This document shows positions 23,501 through 36,300 of a stretch of DNA of 64,000 bases, in pieces. Location of the stretch: NCBI GenBank assembly GCA_907163345.1, contig CAJQUN010000058.1, forward strand, positions 1,984,001-2,048,000. The letters run 5' to 3'. The notes under the pieces are model-generated. The model did not search any database, was not told where the DNA came from, and was given only the letters and a program-made list of their open reading frames with translations. Within the stretch, counting starts at the first letter, position 1; each line of letters starts with the position of its first letter. Both the position numbers and the translations under genes were made by a program. Source of the stretch: Haberlea rhodopensis (lineage: Eukaryota > Streptophyta > Magnoliopsida > Lamiales > Gesneriaceae).

Positions 23501-24822
23501 AGATCAGGAACATATAAAACCGATTTTAGCACCAAATCCTCCAAGAGGGGTACTGAACCAGTGCCAACAATTGGCACGCAGCAACCATTTGCAATCCGGA
23601 CAGAGCAACCTGAAGTGCTTGGCTGATAGGATTGAAACATGTTCAAATTCCCCGTCATGTGCTCAGATGCACCCGAATCAATGATCCAATAATCTGATAA
23701 CATCTGATGTGAGAGCAAGGCTTTGGAAACAATACCTGTATGGGCATGATTACCAGCACCAAGAGGCGGAGCGTTGTTGGATGGAAGTGCTTTAGACAAC
23801 AAATTTTGAAGGGCATCAAGTTGCTCTTTGCTGAAGGGTTGGGAAGCTTGGCCAGATCCGTCAGATTGGGCAACTTGAGCACGCCGCTGACGGAAAGATT
23901 TCCAGTTTGCCGGTTTACCATGAATCTTCCAACAAGTGTCAAGAGTGTGATTAGGTCTGTTGCATTTTTCACACCAAGGGCGACCATTACGCATATTATT
24001 GGAGGAACCGGAAGGCTGCCCAACCGAGCCAATGTGATGAGAAGCAAGATCTTGTTGAGGTTCCGCACCAGGAAGGGTTCTTGGTCCTGCCAAGGCTGAT
24101 CCCTCAATTAACTGGGTACCAGTCGGAGAGCTCATCATTAATTTCCTTCGGCTCTCTTCATGGCGCATGGCGGAGAAGGCTTCACGCAGCCGAGGCAAGG
24201 GCTTAATGGACAGAACCCGTGCCCGAACATCATCAAGGTTGGTGTTGAGGCCCAATAAAAATTGAAAAAGGCGTCGAGTTTCGACGCTGGATCTGTGAAT
24301 TGATTCATCATCAGAACACTTCCACTCATAGGACTCGAAAAGATCCAGTTGTTGCCAGTATCTTGTAAGGTCTGTGAAATACTGGGTAACGGTGGACTCC
24401 CCCTGTTTCAGCGCCTGAATGCGGCTTTCGATGTCAAACAACTCGGCGATATTATCCTTGCTGGAGAAAGTATCACTGGCAGCATCCCAAACTGATTTGG
24501 CCGTGGAATACAATAGGAATTGTTCACCAATATCGGGTGTCATGGAATTGATAAGCCATGACATCACCATATTGTTTTCGATATTCCATGTTTTAAACGC
24601 GGCTTCATCAGTTTTGACAGGGCAGCGGCTTGAGCCAGAAATAAAGTCATCTCAACCCCAACCTCAAATAAACATCTTCACCGACTGAGACCATTGAAGG
24701 TAATTGAGTCCACTTAACCGTTGATTCGTAATAAAATTCGATGAAAAATCAGTAACTGTTGGTGGGGTGAGTGTAGTGGTAGAATTTGTGGTGGCCGAGG
24801 AAGAAGAATCTGTAGAAGCCAT
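20533..24822 (-). pseudogene. copia gag-pol polyprotein, disrupted
   Basis: The frame opens at ATG 24822 (MASTDSSSSATTN). Visible in order are: gag; a CCHC zinc knuckle (WCEKCNRPNHTLDTCW); the protease motif IDSGASEHM; the pre-integrase zinc motif around HYRLGHPS and CDVCQLSKH; the integrase core (HSDIWGP, NGISERKNR); reverse transcriptase with YVDDIVLTG (about 21400); and RNase H ending around RTKHIELD. Breaks: two in-frame TGA stops in gag at 24664-24666 and 24652-24654; a 4-bp tandem duplication TTACTTAC at 22525-22532 that shifts frame after integrase; a further shift near 21890 with a TGA at 21857-21859; and another frame change before RNase H near 20800-20920. The element cannot encode its own proteins as it stands. 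A 21-bp internal duplication is seen near 22285-22325. Confidence 0.9.
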
Positions 24823-25046
24823 TTGCGCGTTGGGTAGTGATGAATCGAACGGGAAAAAAAAAAAACGTGAACAGTAATCTTCCCGAGTGAACAGCAGCCG
24901 TGAGCAGTGATCGCGCCGTGTGAACAGTGATCGCGTCACGTGAACAGTAGCCGTGAACAGTGTTTGCGCCGTGTGAACAGTAACCGAGCACAGTAACAGC
25001 CGCGAAAAACTTTGTGGAAAAAAAAAAATTCGTATAAGATCTAATG

Positions 25047-25058
25047 GCTCTGATACCA
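25047..25058 (-). other. copia primer-binding site (initiator tRNA-Met)
   Basis: The minus strand reads TGGTATCAGAGC, complementary to the 3' end of plant initiator tRNA-Met, with no gap to the 5' LTR. This is the primer site of minus-strand DNA synthesis. Confidence 0.9.
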
Positions 25059-25252
25059 TGTAGAAAGATGAGTTTTAAGAGAACTAGAAACTCTTTATTC
25101 AAAACTATATCAAAGAAGAGATGCAATGTAGGTTTATATAGACTCCTAATACTAAAGAGTCCTAAGAAAAGAAAACACTCCAATAAATCAAATACAAAGA
25201 TTATCTTAGCTCCTTATCTCATAACAATCTCTATCTATCTATTTATTCAACA
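25059..25252 (-). repeat. copia 5' LTR (194 bp)
   Basis: TGTAG...AACA, near-identical partner of 20255-20448. As the 5' LTR on the minus strand it would hold the element's promoter. Confidence 0.95.
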
Positions 25253-25257
25253 ATAGG
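25253..25257. repeat. 5-bp target-site duplication of copia element (right)
   Basis: ATAGG, identical to 20250-20254. Confidence 0.85.
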
Positions 25258-25886
25258 ATATCTGTCATATATTCTCCTTACGAAGTTTCACAGCCTCTGC
25301 AAAATTTTACATTGATTAAGAGCAAAGATAAAAGGATTAAGAATTTCAATTACTGAGTTCACTCTTAATATTTGGATAGATCCATCGGTAATTTATGTCT
25401 TGTTGCTTGAACTATGTATTTCCTAATGTAGAATTTCGATTTGAACTTAGTGTTGTGTTTTCTAACTGCATGCAGTTGATCCTCATTATTTGTCTTCTAA
25501 ATTTGGCCTTAATTTACTGTACTTTCCTTTTAAGAATTTTGAGAAGCGTCATGCTAGATGCACTGAAAAATTATCAGTTTGAGCAGCGATCCTGAATCTT
25601 TGTATTCCACACCCCCACCCCCACCCCCACCCCCACCCCCCTAGGGCGTTACTTTCACTATGTTCAGACGAAAGTGCTACTGGAAAAGCTGCTCTGGACT
25701 TGTGTAGTAATCAGATGAAATTGTTTTAAGCTCTGAGAAATTGCCTGAAAAGCATCTATGGAAACTATTGGCAAGCATATCATGCAACAGAAACATTTGT
25801 GCTGGTAACCAGCTTGTTAACTGTTAAAAAAAGTGCAGCATTTTCGTTAGAATGTTATATTTGGAAATGCATTCTGGATCTTGCAG
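25258..25886. other. non-coding, with a CCCCCA microsatellite
   Basis: Looks like intron or spacer sequence ahead of the first recognisable pseudogene exon. A (CCCCCA)n run of about five units lies at about 25608-25638. Confidence 0.45.
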
Positions 25887-28800
25887 GGGTTGCTTTTTGC
25901 TAAATCCCAGCTTAGAAAATTGGCCGAGGCCGTTGATTTGCCTGGTAATATATCTGAAAAAGCCGGGATGCTGATGATGCATCATCTGATACTGGCAGCT
26001 CTAGTGTGGGTGTCAGAAAAACTGATGAACTATCTGAAGCAGTATCTCAGGTTGATGTATGGCTTGGACGTGCCGAACTACTGCGAGCCTTTTGGGATCA
26101 AGAATAGCTGCTTCGCTTGATTATATTGCAGATAAAGAGTCATCCAAATCGCTTAAGGACCGATTGATCCCTGAGAAGCATGGCTGTGTATACTTATAAG
26201 AAGTGTAAGGTATAGATAAATCAAAGCTTGCTGCCTCAATGTGTCTAGTTGCATTCAATTCCTTATATTTTATTGTCCTTCTTCAGATCGATGTTTTCCC
26301 TGTCTGGAATTCATGGAGTCAGCCCTGATTCGAACGGAGCAGAATGCACAAGCTCGTCTGAAATTCAATTAGGTTATAATTTTGTTTGTTATGTTGGGGG
26401 ATTGTGTATGTTGAAAGCTTGTTTCATGAATGATTTTGTGTGATATGGTTTTTTGTTTCATATCTTTCTTATCGGTTTGTTAGAAGATTACTGACTTCTC
26501 TATGTAATCTATTTAGCACTCGTATATTCAACTTTAAGATAAGTGTCATCTTCTCATCTGTATTATCACCAAATTTATAGAGCTGAATATCATTATCTTC
26601 CTCTAGCTTGGCTAACTAAAACAATGTACCTAACAAATAAACCCTAACATCCTCTAGTTTGGGCTATGTTTAATAAGCCCAAATATATATATAATGGTCC
26701 AACTAAATCTTAATAACTAGTAGATATTAACAACCACCTATACTCTCGGCCCTTAGCAAAGGCGTGCTAAAGCGCGTGCCTTGGTTATGAGTAAAAGCGC
26801 AGGAAGCTCGCAAAGGAGCCAAGGCACTGCGAGGCGCCAGGCCTGAGCCTTAGGCCAAGGTGCGCTAAAGCGCGCGCCTTGCAGGCTTTTAATAACTATC
26901 TGAATAATGTTGCCACCTGCTTGTGTATCGGAACTGAAATGGATTATCAACTGTGGTTTTCTGATCTCTGATCTGAAAAGAAGTCGACTTTCAGAAGAAT
27001 TTTGCTGCCTGTCTCAGCATTTTTGTTCTTACAGTATTTTGTGTTGATATAAGTCCTGATAGAAAATGTTGTGGTTAAGAGAACTGTGGGGAGACTGGGT
27101 CCTAAATATGAGCAAAATTAAAGGATATTAAGATAGGATCATTCAAACTGCAAATGAAATTAGTCTCTGGGAAGGATATCTTCTAAAAATGCTAAAGATA
27201 ACTTCTACTGCTCGAGTGGTTTGCCAATATGATTTCGACCTGTAGGTGGTCTTCCATCAAAATAACCTTCGTCTGTAGAAGTGTTTTAGGAACCTTGATC
27301 TGATGTGTCGTGTAATTGTTATTTACACATTGAATGTGTCACGTTATTGACTCTTGGCTTACTGAATTATTTAAGAAAGTAATAGCCTATCCAAAATTTG
27401 TTTCATCATTTACGACAATCACTGCTATAAATATTTTAGAGAAACTAAATCTCAATTTTTCAAATTGGATTTAAGATCTATAGAATTGCTTTTCTTCTGT
27501 AAATTCTGTTTATGTGGCCTGATATGTAAGTGTACTGTTCACCTTCATAATTGAAATTAAGCTTAAAGAGCCTATTTAGCGATGCAACTGGTTTGTTTTT
27601 TTTGAAATAGTTCAGCCATCTTATTATGTGGATTTAATTTATGGAATAGGTATAAACATTTGGCTAAAAGTGCACCAGCAGTTTTAGATGACCCTCTGTC
27701 TGCCAATTCCTATCTCAATATTTTCTAAAGGCATTCTACATTTCCACGGTCAGAGGTCTAGGATGTTCCAGGAAGCGACAAAGGATAGTCCTGCACATAA
27801 CTCGGATCTTGAAGATGGACCACTTAGCATCCTTGACATTATTAGATACACTGAATGTGTTAACTATTTGCAGGAAGCGCTCAAATTTATTTCAGGACTT
27901 ATATTTTGGTGTTAAAATCATTCTACAGTCATCTAGGTTATCTTCTTTTTCTGTCAGCGTTTTGTAGATGATTGTAGTGTCTTTCAATACAGCATGCATG
28001 AATGGAGCTCAAAAGGCTCTCACCTACTGAAGTCTTTATTCAATTCTTCCCACCCCCTCTATTTGTCAATGTAACAGGTCAATAAATGATTTTTTGTAAA
28101 TGCAGGAGAAGATGTGAAATAGCGGAGACTCTTGGCGATAAAATTTTTGACTTGGCTTTCCAAGTAATTTATGAATTTGATCTTCCAGGTATTTATCATG
28201 TTATGTCAAGTATTGGTTTTTCCATACCTGAATATTGTCATATAGTGTTGGTGAATTGAATATTACATTTATGGTAATGAAATTATATGCTGGTGTTGCT
28301 GCATGACTTGCTGAAAGGAAGAAGGGAGGTCAATTAACCGAGTTTTTCAGAAACATCAAGGATACCATTGATGATGCCAATTGGGATCAGGTACTGTTCC
28401 CTGATTGTTTTTTTGGCTACTTTTATGGATAGATACAGATAAAAAGGTAGAAAAATATCTACAAAATGATTTCTTGTCTCTGTATTTGTATAGTTCGGGT
28501 GCAAATATTAATATTATTTTACTGGAAAACAAGTCAGCTAACCTCAAATTTTACAAACTAACAATTGACAAATATATGGTGGACTAAGTGCTTGATATTT
28601 TCTTGTACTACGTGACTTATTGCACCCATTAGGAACATAGGTACTGGGTATTTATGGTAAATTTAGTGGCAGGCCTTTGTCACAGCTAAGGAGGTGACAT
28701 GTGAGTTAAAATATTGGGCCTTTGTAATTGAACTTAGAAGATGGTAATGCCAGTGTGCATAGTTGAAGAAGATCCACTTGCCTAATTTTATACAGATACT

Positions 28801-29735
28801 GGATTAAGTTTTTCTTGATCCCAGTCTGATCGTATTCAGGACGTAAAATTTCCATTTGTTTTTTTTATTTTAGGGAGGTTTATCTTCTTTACTTAATAAA
28901 ATATTGTTTTATGATGTCTACCGAGTCTGAGTTGACGGATTTATTTTAATCCCTTGCTTTTATGCCTCTCTCAAAAGTATGTGTTTCTTGCACTAAGCCC
29001 GTATATATTATAGTTCTTGCATTTATTCTGTTCGTAGGTCTTGGGGTCAGCAATTAATGTGTGTGCCAACAAACATATGAACGCCTGATCGCCTCATTGA
29101 CATGTTGATCAGTAGCCACATGTTAGGTGCCTTTTTCATCCTGCAATTTTAATCAGAGATTTTGCAAATTGTAATCTGGAAGTAAGGTTGGGGACTCGAT
29201 GTATTCTTTCCTATGCACGTTATACATGGATTCCATTTCAAGCACACTAGATTTAGTCACTAACTAAAAACAACATTCACTGGATCTATTGTTGAACGTT
29301 CCACAATATGATTAAATAATGTTTCATCCCTGTCATCCATCCAGTAAGTATATAAAAAAAAACTGGGGGGTTGTTGATCTTTTTCCTAATCGTGGTTTTA
29401 GATATATGGAACTAATTGTTTAATTTTCATGAATCTTGTCTCTTTATTCCTTGTATCTTTTTCCATCACCTTGGAATCATAATGCCTTACTGTCTAAGTT
29501 GGATATTTGCAGGAAAGTGTTGGCCTGTGTTTTCTGTGGTCTCCTCAAAAGGTCTTTCAAAATTGCATCAAAGAGTGGCAGTGTAGCTGATGTTCAGTAT
29601 GTTGGCCATCAGGTTTTACTTACATATTCACATTAGATTAGTGATAAACCATTGTGTGCATATTTGCAGGCGTTACATGCCAATGCATTTCCAGTTCCTG
29701 ATATGTGCACACAGTTGTTGGCACAGTACATGTAG
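25887..29735 (+). pseudogene. decayed 3' exons of a large conserved plant gene (ZFYVE26/spastizin-like, tentative)
   Basis: Eight exon-like blocks still carry intron borders: 25887-26209, 26287-26372, 27650-27873, 28106-28188, about 28284-28390, 29038-29126, 29513-29612 and 29670-29735. Readable pieces include GLLFAKSQLRKLAEA, VSQVDVWLGRAELL, HLAKSAPAVLDDPLSANSY, AHNSDLEDGP, CEIAETLGDKIFDLAFQ, KKGGQLTEFFRNIKDTIDD, PDRLIDMLISSH, IASKSGSVADVQYV and the terminal ALHANAFPV..LLAQYM with a stop at 29733. Breaks: two frame changes in the first block, one each in the second, third and sixth, TAA in the third, and TGA at 28304-28306. Several internal exons appear missing between 27873 and 28106. From memory these blocks match the C-terminal end of a large plant protein annotated as ZFYVE26-like; a database search was not possible. 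Retained introns argue against a processed copy. A truncated segmental copy or a relic of the original gene are both possible. Confidence 0.6.
26753..26900. mobile_element. GC-rich MITE fragment, relative of 30527-31251
   Basis: A GC-rich insert lies between two pseudogene exons, with direct words GCTAAAGCGCG near 26767 and 26864 and a right edge GCAGGCTTTTAATAACTAT. In reverse complement that edge resembles the left end of the element at 30527 (ATAGTTATTAAAGGC). The left end is unclear and no target duplication is seen. Confidence 0.4.
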
Positions 29736-30518
29736 CTTTTCTCCCGAGGCGATCATAGCCCATGTTCTGCAATTGAATAGCCTGATGCTACACAAGCACG
29801 GGACCATTTGCCATTATCTTGTGCTGCATCATTTTCCGTCGATGCTGGTACAAGATATTGATTTAGATCAGGTTGGTTTCAAATCTATTGTGATAAGAAA
29901 AGCCTGTGAAAAATTTCCAAGTCCTCTTCAGATAATCGGCTCCAGAAGCTGTTCTGAAGACACGAAGTTTGGAAGAACGTTAACGAGCGTGAGGTTGGCA
30001 TTCTTTTTCATTCTTTGTATCTATCAAATTTTATAGTGGAAACAAGCATGTAAATACTAGTGTTCACACTCTATACAAGGTATAGTATCCCAATGACCCA
30101 ATCTACAGGTGGATGTCGGTTTTCCTCATTTTCCCTTAGGTGGCTTGATCTCATAACCTAAAGTCTTTAATTTCTAATGTGATGATTCCTGTAAATTGTG
30201 TGCTTTCCTCGATGTTATGAAAGTTGGTTTTGGTCCTGTGTAATGTTGGTGTATTCTATTATTTTATGGTGCTTAAAATGAAATTTAAATAGGATTTCCA
30301 AGTGCTATTTCAAGGATATCCTAAAATATATCTGGAAATAAATCTAAGATGATGGTTAAAATGTTATTTCTTTCATATTTTTTCGTGTATCCCGAGTGTA
30401 AGCATTGATTAAAATTCAGTCGTCATCTAGATCCTCATGTAATGACTCAGTCTCCCCCACCCCACAATTATGATTGTTAAAAAAAAAAAAATTAGTTGAG
30501 TCATGCTAGTTTACGGCA
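29736..30518. other. non-coding 3' flank of pseudogene
   Basis: No feature recognised. A poly-A run is at about 30480-30490. Confidence 0.4.
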
Positions 30519-30526
30519 TTCCTTCT
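30519..30526. repeat. 8-bp target-site duplication (left)
   Basis: TTCCTTCT, repeated exactly at 31252-31259. Confidence 0.7.
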
Positions 30527-31251
30527 CATAGTTATTAAAGGCGCTAGGGGCCAAAAAGCGATGAACCGTGGCCTGACTCAAAGTCCTAGGCGACAGGCGA
30601 AATGTGGCCTAATAGACGTTACGCGTCGAGGAAAATTAAAATTTAAATATTTAGATATGAATATTTTTTCCCAAAATAGCCAAACTATATAGCTAAGAAG
30701 CTGCTCATATTGTAATATTTGTTCATTTTTAATATAGATGTTTACTACACAAGAGAAATTTTTGATAAAAATGAATCTTACTTAATATTAAATAATTATA
30801 TAAAAAAAAGAAACAATAAATTAAATATGCTTGATTGAATTAGGGTTCAATTTATTCTTAAAATATTTTTACTCAATTCTCAAAATATATTTTGTTTTAC
30901 ATTAATTCTTACCATTTATTGATGCATATACATTTGATATAATTAATAATGAATATGACGTGTTAAAACTCTAATATACAAAATATAGGGTTTATGCTTA
31001 TTTAAAATTGGCTTTAAGCTTATTGAAAATATGATTTGGGCTTATTATTTTTTAAGTAATTTAAGCTCAAGCTCATTAACACTCTTCCTTTCCATCAAGC
31101 CATCGCCCCCGGCTTAAGCCCCATACACCTAGACGCTGAATAAGCGTGGCCTGATGTATGTGTGGGGCCTCTCACACACCAGATGCGACACACTCTAGTC
31201 TGGCTTGGCTTCTCGCCTAGGCGAGCCAGGCGAGGGCTTTTTATAACCATG
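30527..31251. mobile_element. hAT-type MITE with GC-rich tips
   Basis: A 725-bp element with TIRs CATAGTTATTAAAGGCGC on the left and CATGGTTATAAAAAGCCC on the right (reverse complement), and an exact 8-bp duplication TTCCTTCT outside. The tips are rich in GCCTAGGCG-type words and the interior is AT-rich and non-coding. The 8-bp duplication points to the hAT superfamily. Confidence 0.7.
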
Positions 31252-31259
31252 TTCCTTCT
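31252..31259. repeat. 8-bp target-site duplication (right)
   Basis: TTCCTTCT, identical to 30519-30526. Confidence 0.7.
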
Positions 31260-33380
31260 TAATTTGACTTATTAATGTCGTTTGTCCAAAATATAGGATC
31301 ATAAAATCATAATTTTTATTTAAAAGAAAATATAATGTAGAATCAACATTATTGGTCTTTTATATTGTCGATTTTCAGTTGTGTGCGCTTATCTTAGGTT
31401 TTTTTGTGTGACAATTTTAGTCATTTTTTCGTGTACTGCTGATATGACGTCATCGTGTATACTGACCAGATGGAGGTTGGCCCTCGAGTGCAAAGGCTGT
31501 GTAGCATTCACATGGTAGAAGGTATAAAGTACAAAAACGAATCATTGTTTGCCAAAAATGAAAGATTTATAATTAAGACTCAATTTTGATAATAGCATAT
31601 CATAGAGGTAAAGATAGGGAATAGAGAAAGTAATGAGACTCACAAATTGCAGTTACGTCAGACTTGAGTCTTCGGCGACAAACTTGTGAAGACCGGTGAA
31701 ACAGGAGACTTGAGTCTTTGTCAGCTACATCTCAAGTAAGAGGAAATGAATGTGTACACGCTTGTATAGTTCTTTGTATCACTGCATGTATAAATAAAGC
31801 CAAATGAGACTTTCAAATTGTGGGATGAGCATTAGCAAGACACCAAGCCACTGCTCATCTCATCAGATGTTATCAACAACAACAATTAAGTATTTAATCG
31901 CAATTGATTGAGATAACTCATAAGATGTTGAGTTGTACATTTTTAAAGGACACGATGGTTCGATAATATTGGAGAACTAACCTCACAATTTGATTTCATG
32001 CCTATTGCAAAGGCATTGCCCTTGCCCAAGCCAATAATCGAGCTTGTGTGAAAGTTATGAAAATTTGAATACCATCATTATTGTTAGTTATAGTGGCTTG
32101 TCACAGTAAGTTATTCATCTGTATATCCGTATACAAGCCAAAGTTTTTTTATGAATGGTTATTCGCTGATTTAATTTTGTTATAGATTTGAAATCTTGGT
32201 GTATAAACAAACTTGATAGTTGTAAATAGACAATAAGATAAGTGGCACAATATTTGTTCTTTCATGGCTTATGTTTGGGATTCGCCATGCCATATGTATG
32301 CGGGAAGAAAAAGGCTTGATAGCTGGTGGGCAAAATCTTATATAATATTTTTTTTACAGCAAAACGTAATATTTTTGTCATTTTTTAAATTTTTTTACGT
32401 AAAATTACAGAATTTTGGATTGGATTAAAACGACGTCAAACAACGGTAGCCCATATTTAGAAACACAAAATACAAAATAGAACAAGAAAGAACTCCACCA
32501 ACCCCAAATTTTGACTAATGATGTTCGAAACTATAGTATGAAGACCATTGAGAAACAAGCCAACGACTGTAATGTCAGTTCTGCTACAGAAGAAGTTGAG
32601 AGAAAGGCTAAAAGACATGACAGAGTTCATGATAGGGTTCAGATGTTTTTGGTGATACATCTAGGGATAACTGAGCTCAGAGATTAGTGAGCTTAGGTTT
32701 ATGCATGATGTCTTGGTCCCAATACCGATGCTTGACTTTTTAATAAAATAAAATTACAGGGGTATGTCCCGCCCCGCGTATGTTGTATTTTGAGATATGA
32801 TATTACCAAAGACTTTCCTTGTCATGTTGAATGATGAACGCAGTATTCTCAGTGAACTTTATACATAAATATATTTTCAAGATCATTATATATATATATC
32901 ATCAAAAAGCGAAAATTTTTAAGATCATTTGATAAGAAATTTTAAACTAATATTCCGTTATTTACGTAAATTAATTATTATGTGATAATTAAACACCTAA
33001 TTAAGATCGGACCCTCCCATTATGATCGTACATGATATTAATATGAGACGATATATTCTTGCTTTGATAGATATTCAGCGTAAAAGAATATCGAACACTT
33101 TGATAATATTACAACAATAGAATCAACAAACTAAAACAACCAAATTATAACCAAGAGAACGTTTTGTTCAATCCATCTCATATAGTAGGTTATTGAACTT
33201 GATGCAATTTGTCTCTCAAAAAAAAATTGAAATCCTTAAAAAGGCAACTAAAAGAACCCAAAACCACAAGACAAGTGGATGAACTTTTGGGCATCAATAA
33301 ACTGAAGCATACACACACGTGAGGCTCCCACCGTTGGTATTGAAACCAAGTTGCTGGTTTCTTCGCAGCAGTTTCATATA
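31260..33380. other. intergenic, 3' side of the RING-H2 ligase gene
   Basis: No gene recognised. AT-rich with short chance ORFs. The last part before 33381 probably contains the ligase 3' UTR. Confidence 0.4.
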
Positions 33381-36300
33381 TTATATGGTGCTATTCCGCA
33401 GATTGGCAGTTGCTTCGATCAGGGAACTCGGAAGGGTCTCACCAACTTCGGCTTTGCAGAGTGGACATGATGCATTGATTCTCAGCCATTTGTCAACGCA
33501 CTCCTTGTGAAAGAGGTGCAAGCAAGGCAATTCTCTGAGTTCATCGTTATTTACGTACTTGGCTAAGCAGATACAGCATGCCTATGGATCAGAATAACAA
33601 AAGTTACTACTCAAGATCAAGTAATATAATGGAGTGACACAGACTGCAGGAACACGGTGCAGTTGCATAAACAAAGTCCATAAGATTATGTACTCTAGAA
33701 TACATGCAATTGGGTCAGCTTTAACCCATTACTTCGTTTTACCGCAGATTTTGCATCAAAATAGCACAATTTTTAAATATTCCTTTTAAATTTCATTTAC
33801 AACAATTACTTTATTCAATCAATCATCTATTTACAAATTTATTAATATATTTACATATTAAAATTATGTCTAAAAAATTATTGAAATAAATTAAAATTAA
33901 ACTTAATAATCAATTCAGTTTAATTTAATCAGTAATGCGATTTAATTAATTAGCTCAATTAAAATATATTTTCATATTTATATAACATCTTAACTAATAA
34001 ATTTAATTTAATAATTAATTCAATTAAATTTAATATTATAAAACTATAATTATTTATTGATAATCCAAGTTTGGTGCAACAATAAAAAAATCGATTAAAA
34101 AAATAATTTTAAAACAATAATTAAAATTAAAAATTAAAAAAAGCAAAGATAGTGTTATTGTTGCTACAGTGCTGAACCAAAGCAGTTCTCCCACTAGCAC
34201 AGAAAATAGCGTCCGGTTGGAGATGTTACTGTTCTAAGAAGTAGAAATTACGAGGCATGAATCCATGATCGGTTCCTAAGTTCAGGTTTCGACAGATAGC
34301 TGGATTGGATTTCACATGACCACCAACTTCACATTTTAATTGATGATGAAGAAGAAAATGGGGGGACAATATTCAAATCATTTAAATGAAGCTATATTTA
34401 TCGAAAAATATTATAATTCAAATAGGATAAGATGTAGCTTACTGCATCCTCTCCCGATATTGCACGCTCTTTCTCTGTTCCAGCAGCGACTATCCCACCT
34501 TCACCTGCACCCAGGCCACTATCCTTGCTCTTGTTTTTCTTAACTTTGAACCTATAAGTTGGCAGAGCACTAATAGACTCTGGAGTAGCTCCTCTATTCT
34601 GAGCCAAATCTTCTCTGAAGCCCAGAACCGAAAATATACAAGGAAGGCAGCAGCAAATTGTAGCGCAGAGAATAAAAGGCATCGCATAGCCGATACAGCT
34701 AAATGTGAGAAATACTATACATAACCTGTGAGTGAACAAGTTCCGATAAAATTGTGATTTAAATAAAAAACAGAACAAATCTCACTGCGAGTATGCTAAG
34801 AGCACGTAGCATATTCTCTCAGTACCTGTACACGTTGGGGGATTCAGTGGATGAGGAGTGCCCTCCAAAAATCCAAACGTTGCCAACTACAAACCAAACA
34901 GCAAAGAAACAATCCAAACCCATCTTAAAGTATTCGACAAATGCCTTAAGCCTGAGAGAATAAGAACAGAAATTTAGTTCTACACATTGCACTAATCAAC
35001 TTCACAGTCCCTAACTATATATGCTTAACATGAATATATTGATGTCAATTGTCAAAGCGCTTGCGTTAAATAGTTAAGCAGAACAACGGCAACGCCACTG
35101 TTAAACGTCGTAAATTTATCTCCATTGAAAGATCACGGTAAAATATTGCCTCAAAAACATTACACTAATAAATGTTTAGGGTAGTAATTGTACTCCCATG
35201 CTAAAATTATCAATTGGTGATGACTTAACTAAAGATGAAACCAATAAAAGCACCCAAACCATAAGTCTCCCAGGAGGAAGAGAGGGAGAAAGGTTATTTG
35301 TCTTCCATTAATAAGTACAAAGGCAAGAGATGTATTCATGGACCCAAAATCATGTTATTCTTTAACAACCAAATACCATCTTGAAATTACCATTCAATCT
35401 ATCCCAAACTCTCTGTGGCTAATTGAACAAACCGTTTGTTGACCTAACTGTATATCTTATAAACTTTTTCTGCTCATCCAGAAAACCACTTTTCCTATCA
35501 AAGTACAAGTTTTTAATTGGATTTAAATCGAATATTCATAATGTATTACAACTGAAAAACTTCACTGAATGGAATCCCCAAGTTGATATGTAACAAGGAA
35601 AGACAAAAAAGAATCCAGCAATCACATCTTTCTTGCAGGTTCAATATATTTATATGGTGTAAGCTTTTAAAGCAATTTGGTTTTCCTGGGTATGGCCAGC
35701 AAAAGTAACACTATTATGGTAAGTGAGTGAAAAATTCATAAAATTGTGGAAGATAGTAACATTAGCAACTATTCGGGAGTTAGTGTAAAGAAAAATCTTT
35801 GAAGGATCATGCGAAAACACATCTCAATTGCAGGAGAACATAAAATATTGTGTTCTGCTTTGGGCTCGTTAGGATAAAGATCTCAAAAAAAACCCATTTA
35901 GTTCATTATTAATTGGCCGAGAACCTATATCAAGTTATTAATGTACGTCAATACTGTGTAGCATGATTGTGCTGGGATTAGCTACCTAAATCAGGTTGTC
36001 TTCTTTTCCCCCAAAAAATTGGTAAGAAGGATTTCTTATCCTTTCATTATTATATAGAATATTTAATAGTAAATTTTGTTTTTTATCAAAAAGGCTGTAT
36101 GATGCAGGGACATTGAGATAAAAGGCACAAAACAGGATATTAAGAAAAAACGTCCTAGTTCCTACATACCTAGAATTTGGAAACCCATTACTTTGAGTGT
36201 CTATGGTTGATGTACCAGTTGGCCGGCGATCTTCTCCTCCGATGACCCTCCCCGTCAAAGAGCTTGTCATATTGTTGCCCTGAGTAGAATCCTGACGAGG

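Larger units (their letters stand above)
20255..25252 (-). mobile_element. Ty1/copia LTR retrotransposon, full-length, inactive
   Basis: A 4998-bp element with two 194-bp LTRs (TGTAGAAAG...TTCAACA), a 5-bp target duplication ATAGG, a tRNA-Met primer site next to the right LTR and a polypurine tract next to the left LTR, so it reads on the minus strand. The order protease, integrase, reverse transcriptase, RNase H is that of copia. The LTRs differ at four positions by eye (about 2%), which implies a fairly recent insertion: under 1 My at an assumed plant rate near 1.3e-8 per site per year. The coding region is broken by stops and frameshifts. It lies opposite in orientation to the PPR gene. 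Confidence 0.95.

Noticed and set aside
22122..24099. Plus-strand ORFs of 110-119 codons within the copia element
   Set aside because: They are antisense shadows of the gag-pol frame, with no independent start context or domain.
29590..30036. 148-codon plus-strand ORF across the pseudogene end
   Set aside because: It reads the last two pseudogene exons and their intron in the wrong frame and continues into the 3' flank.
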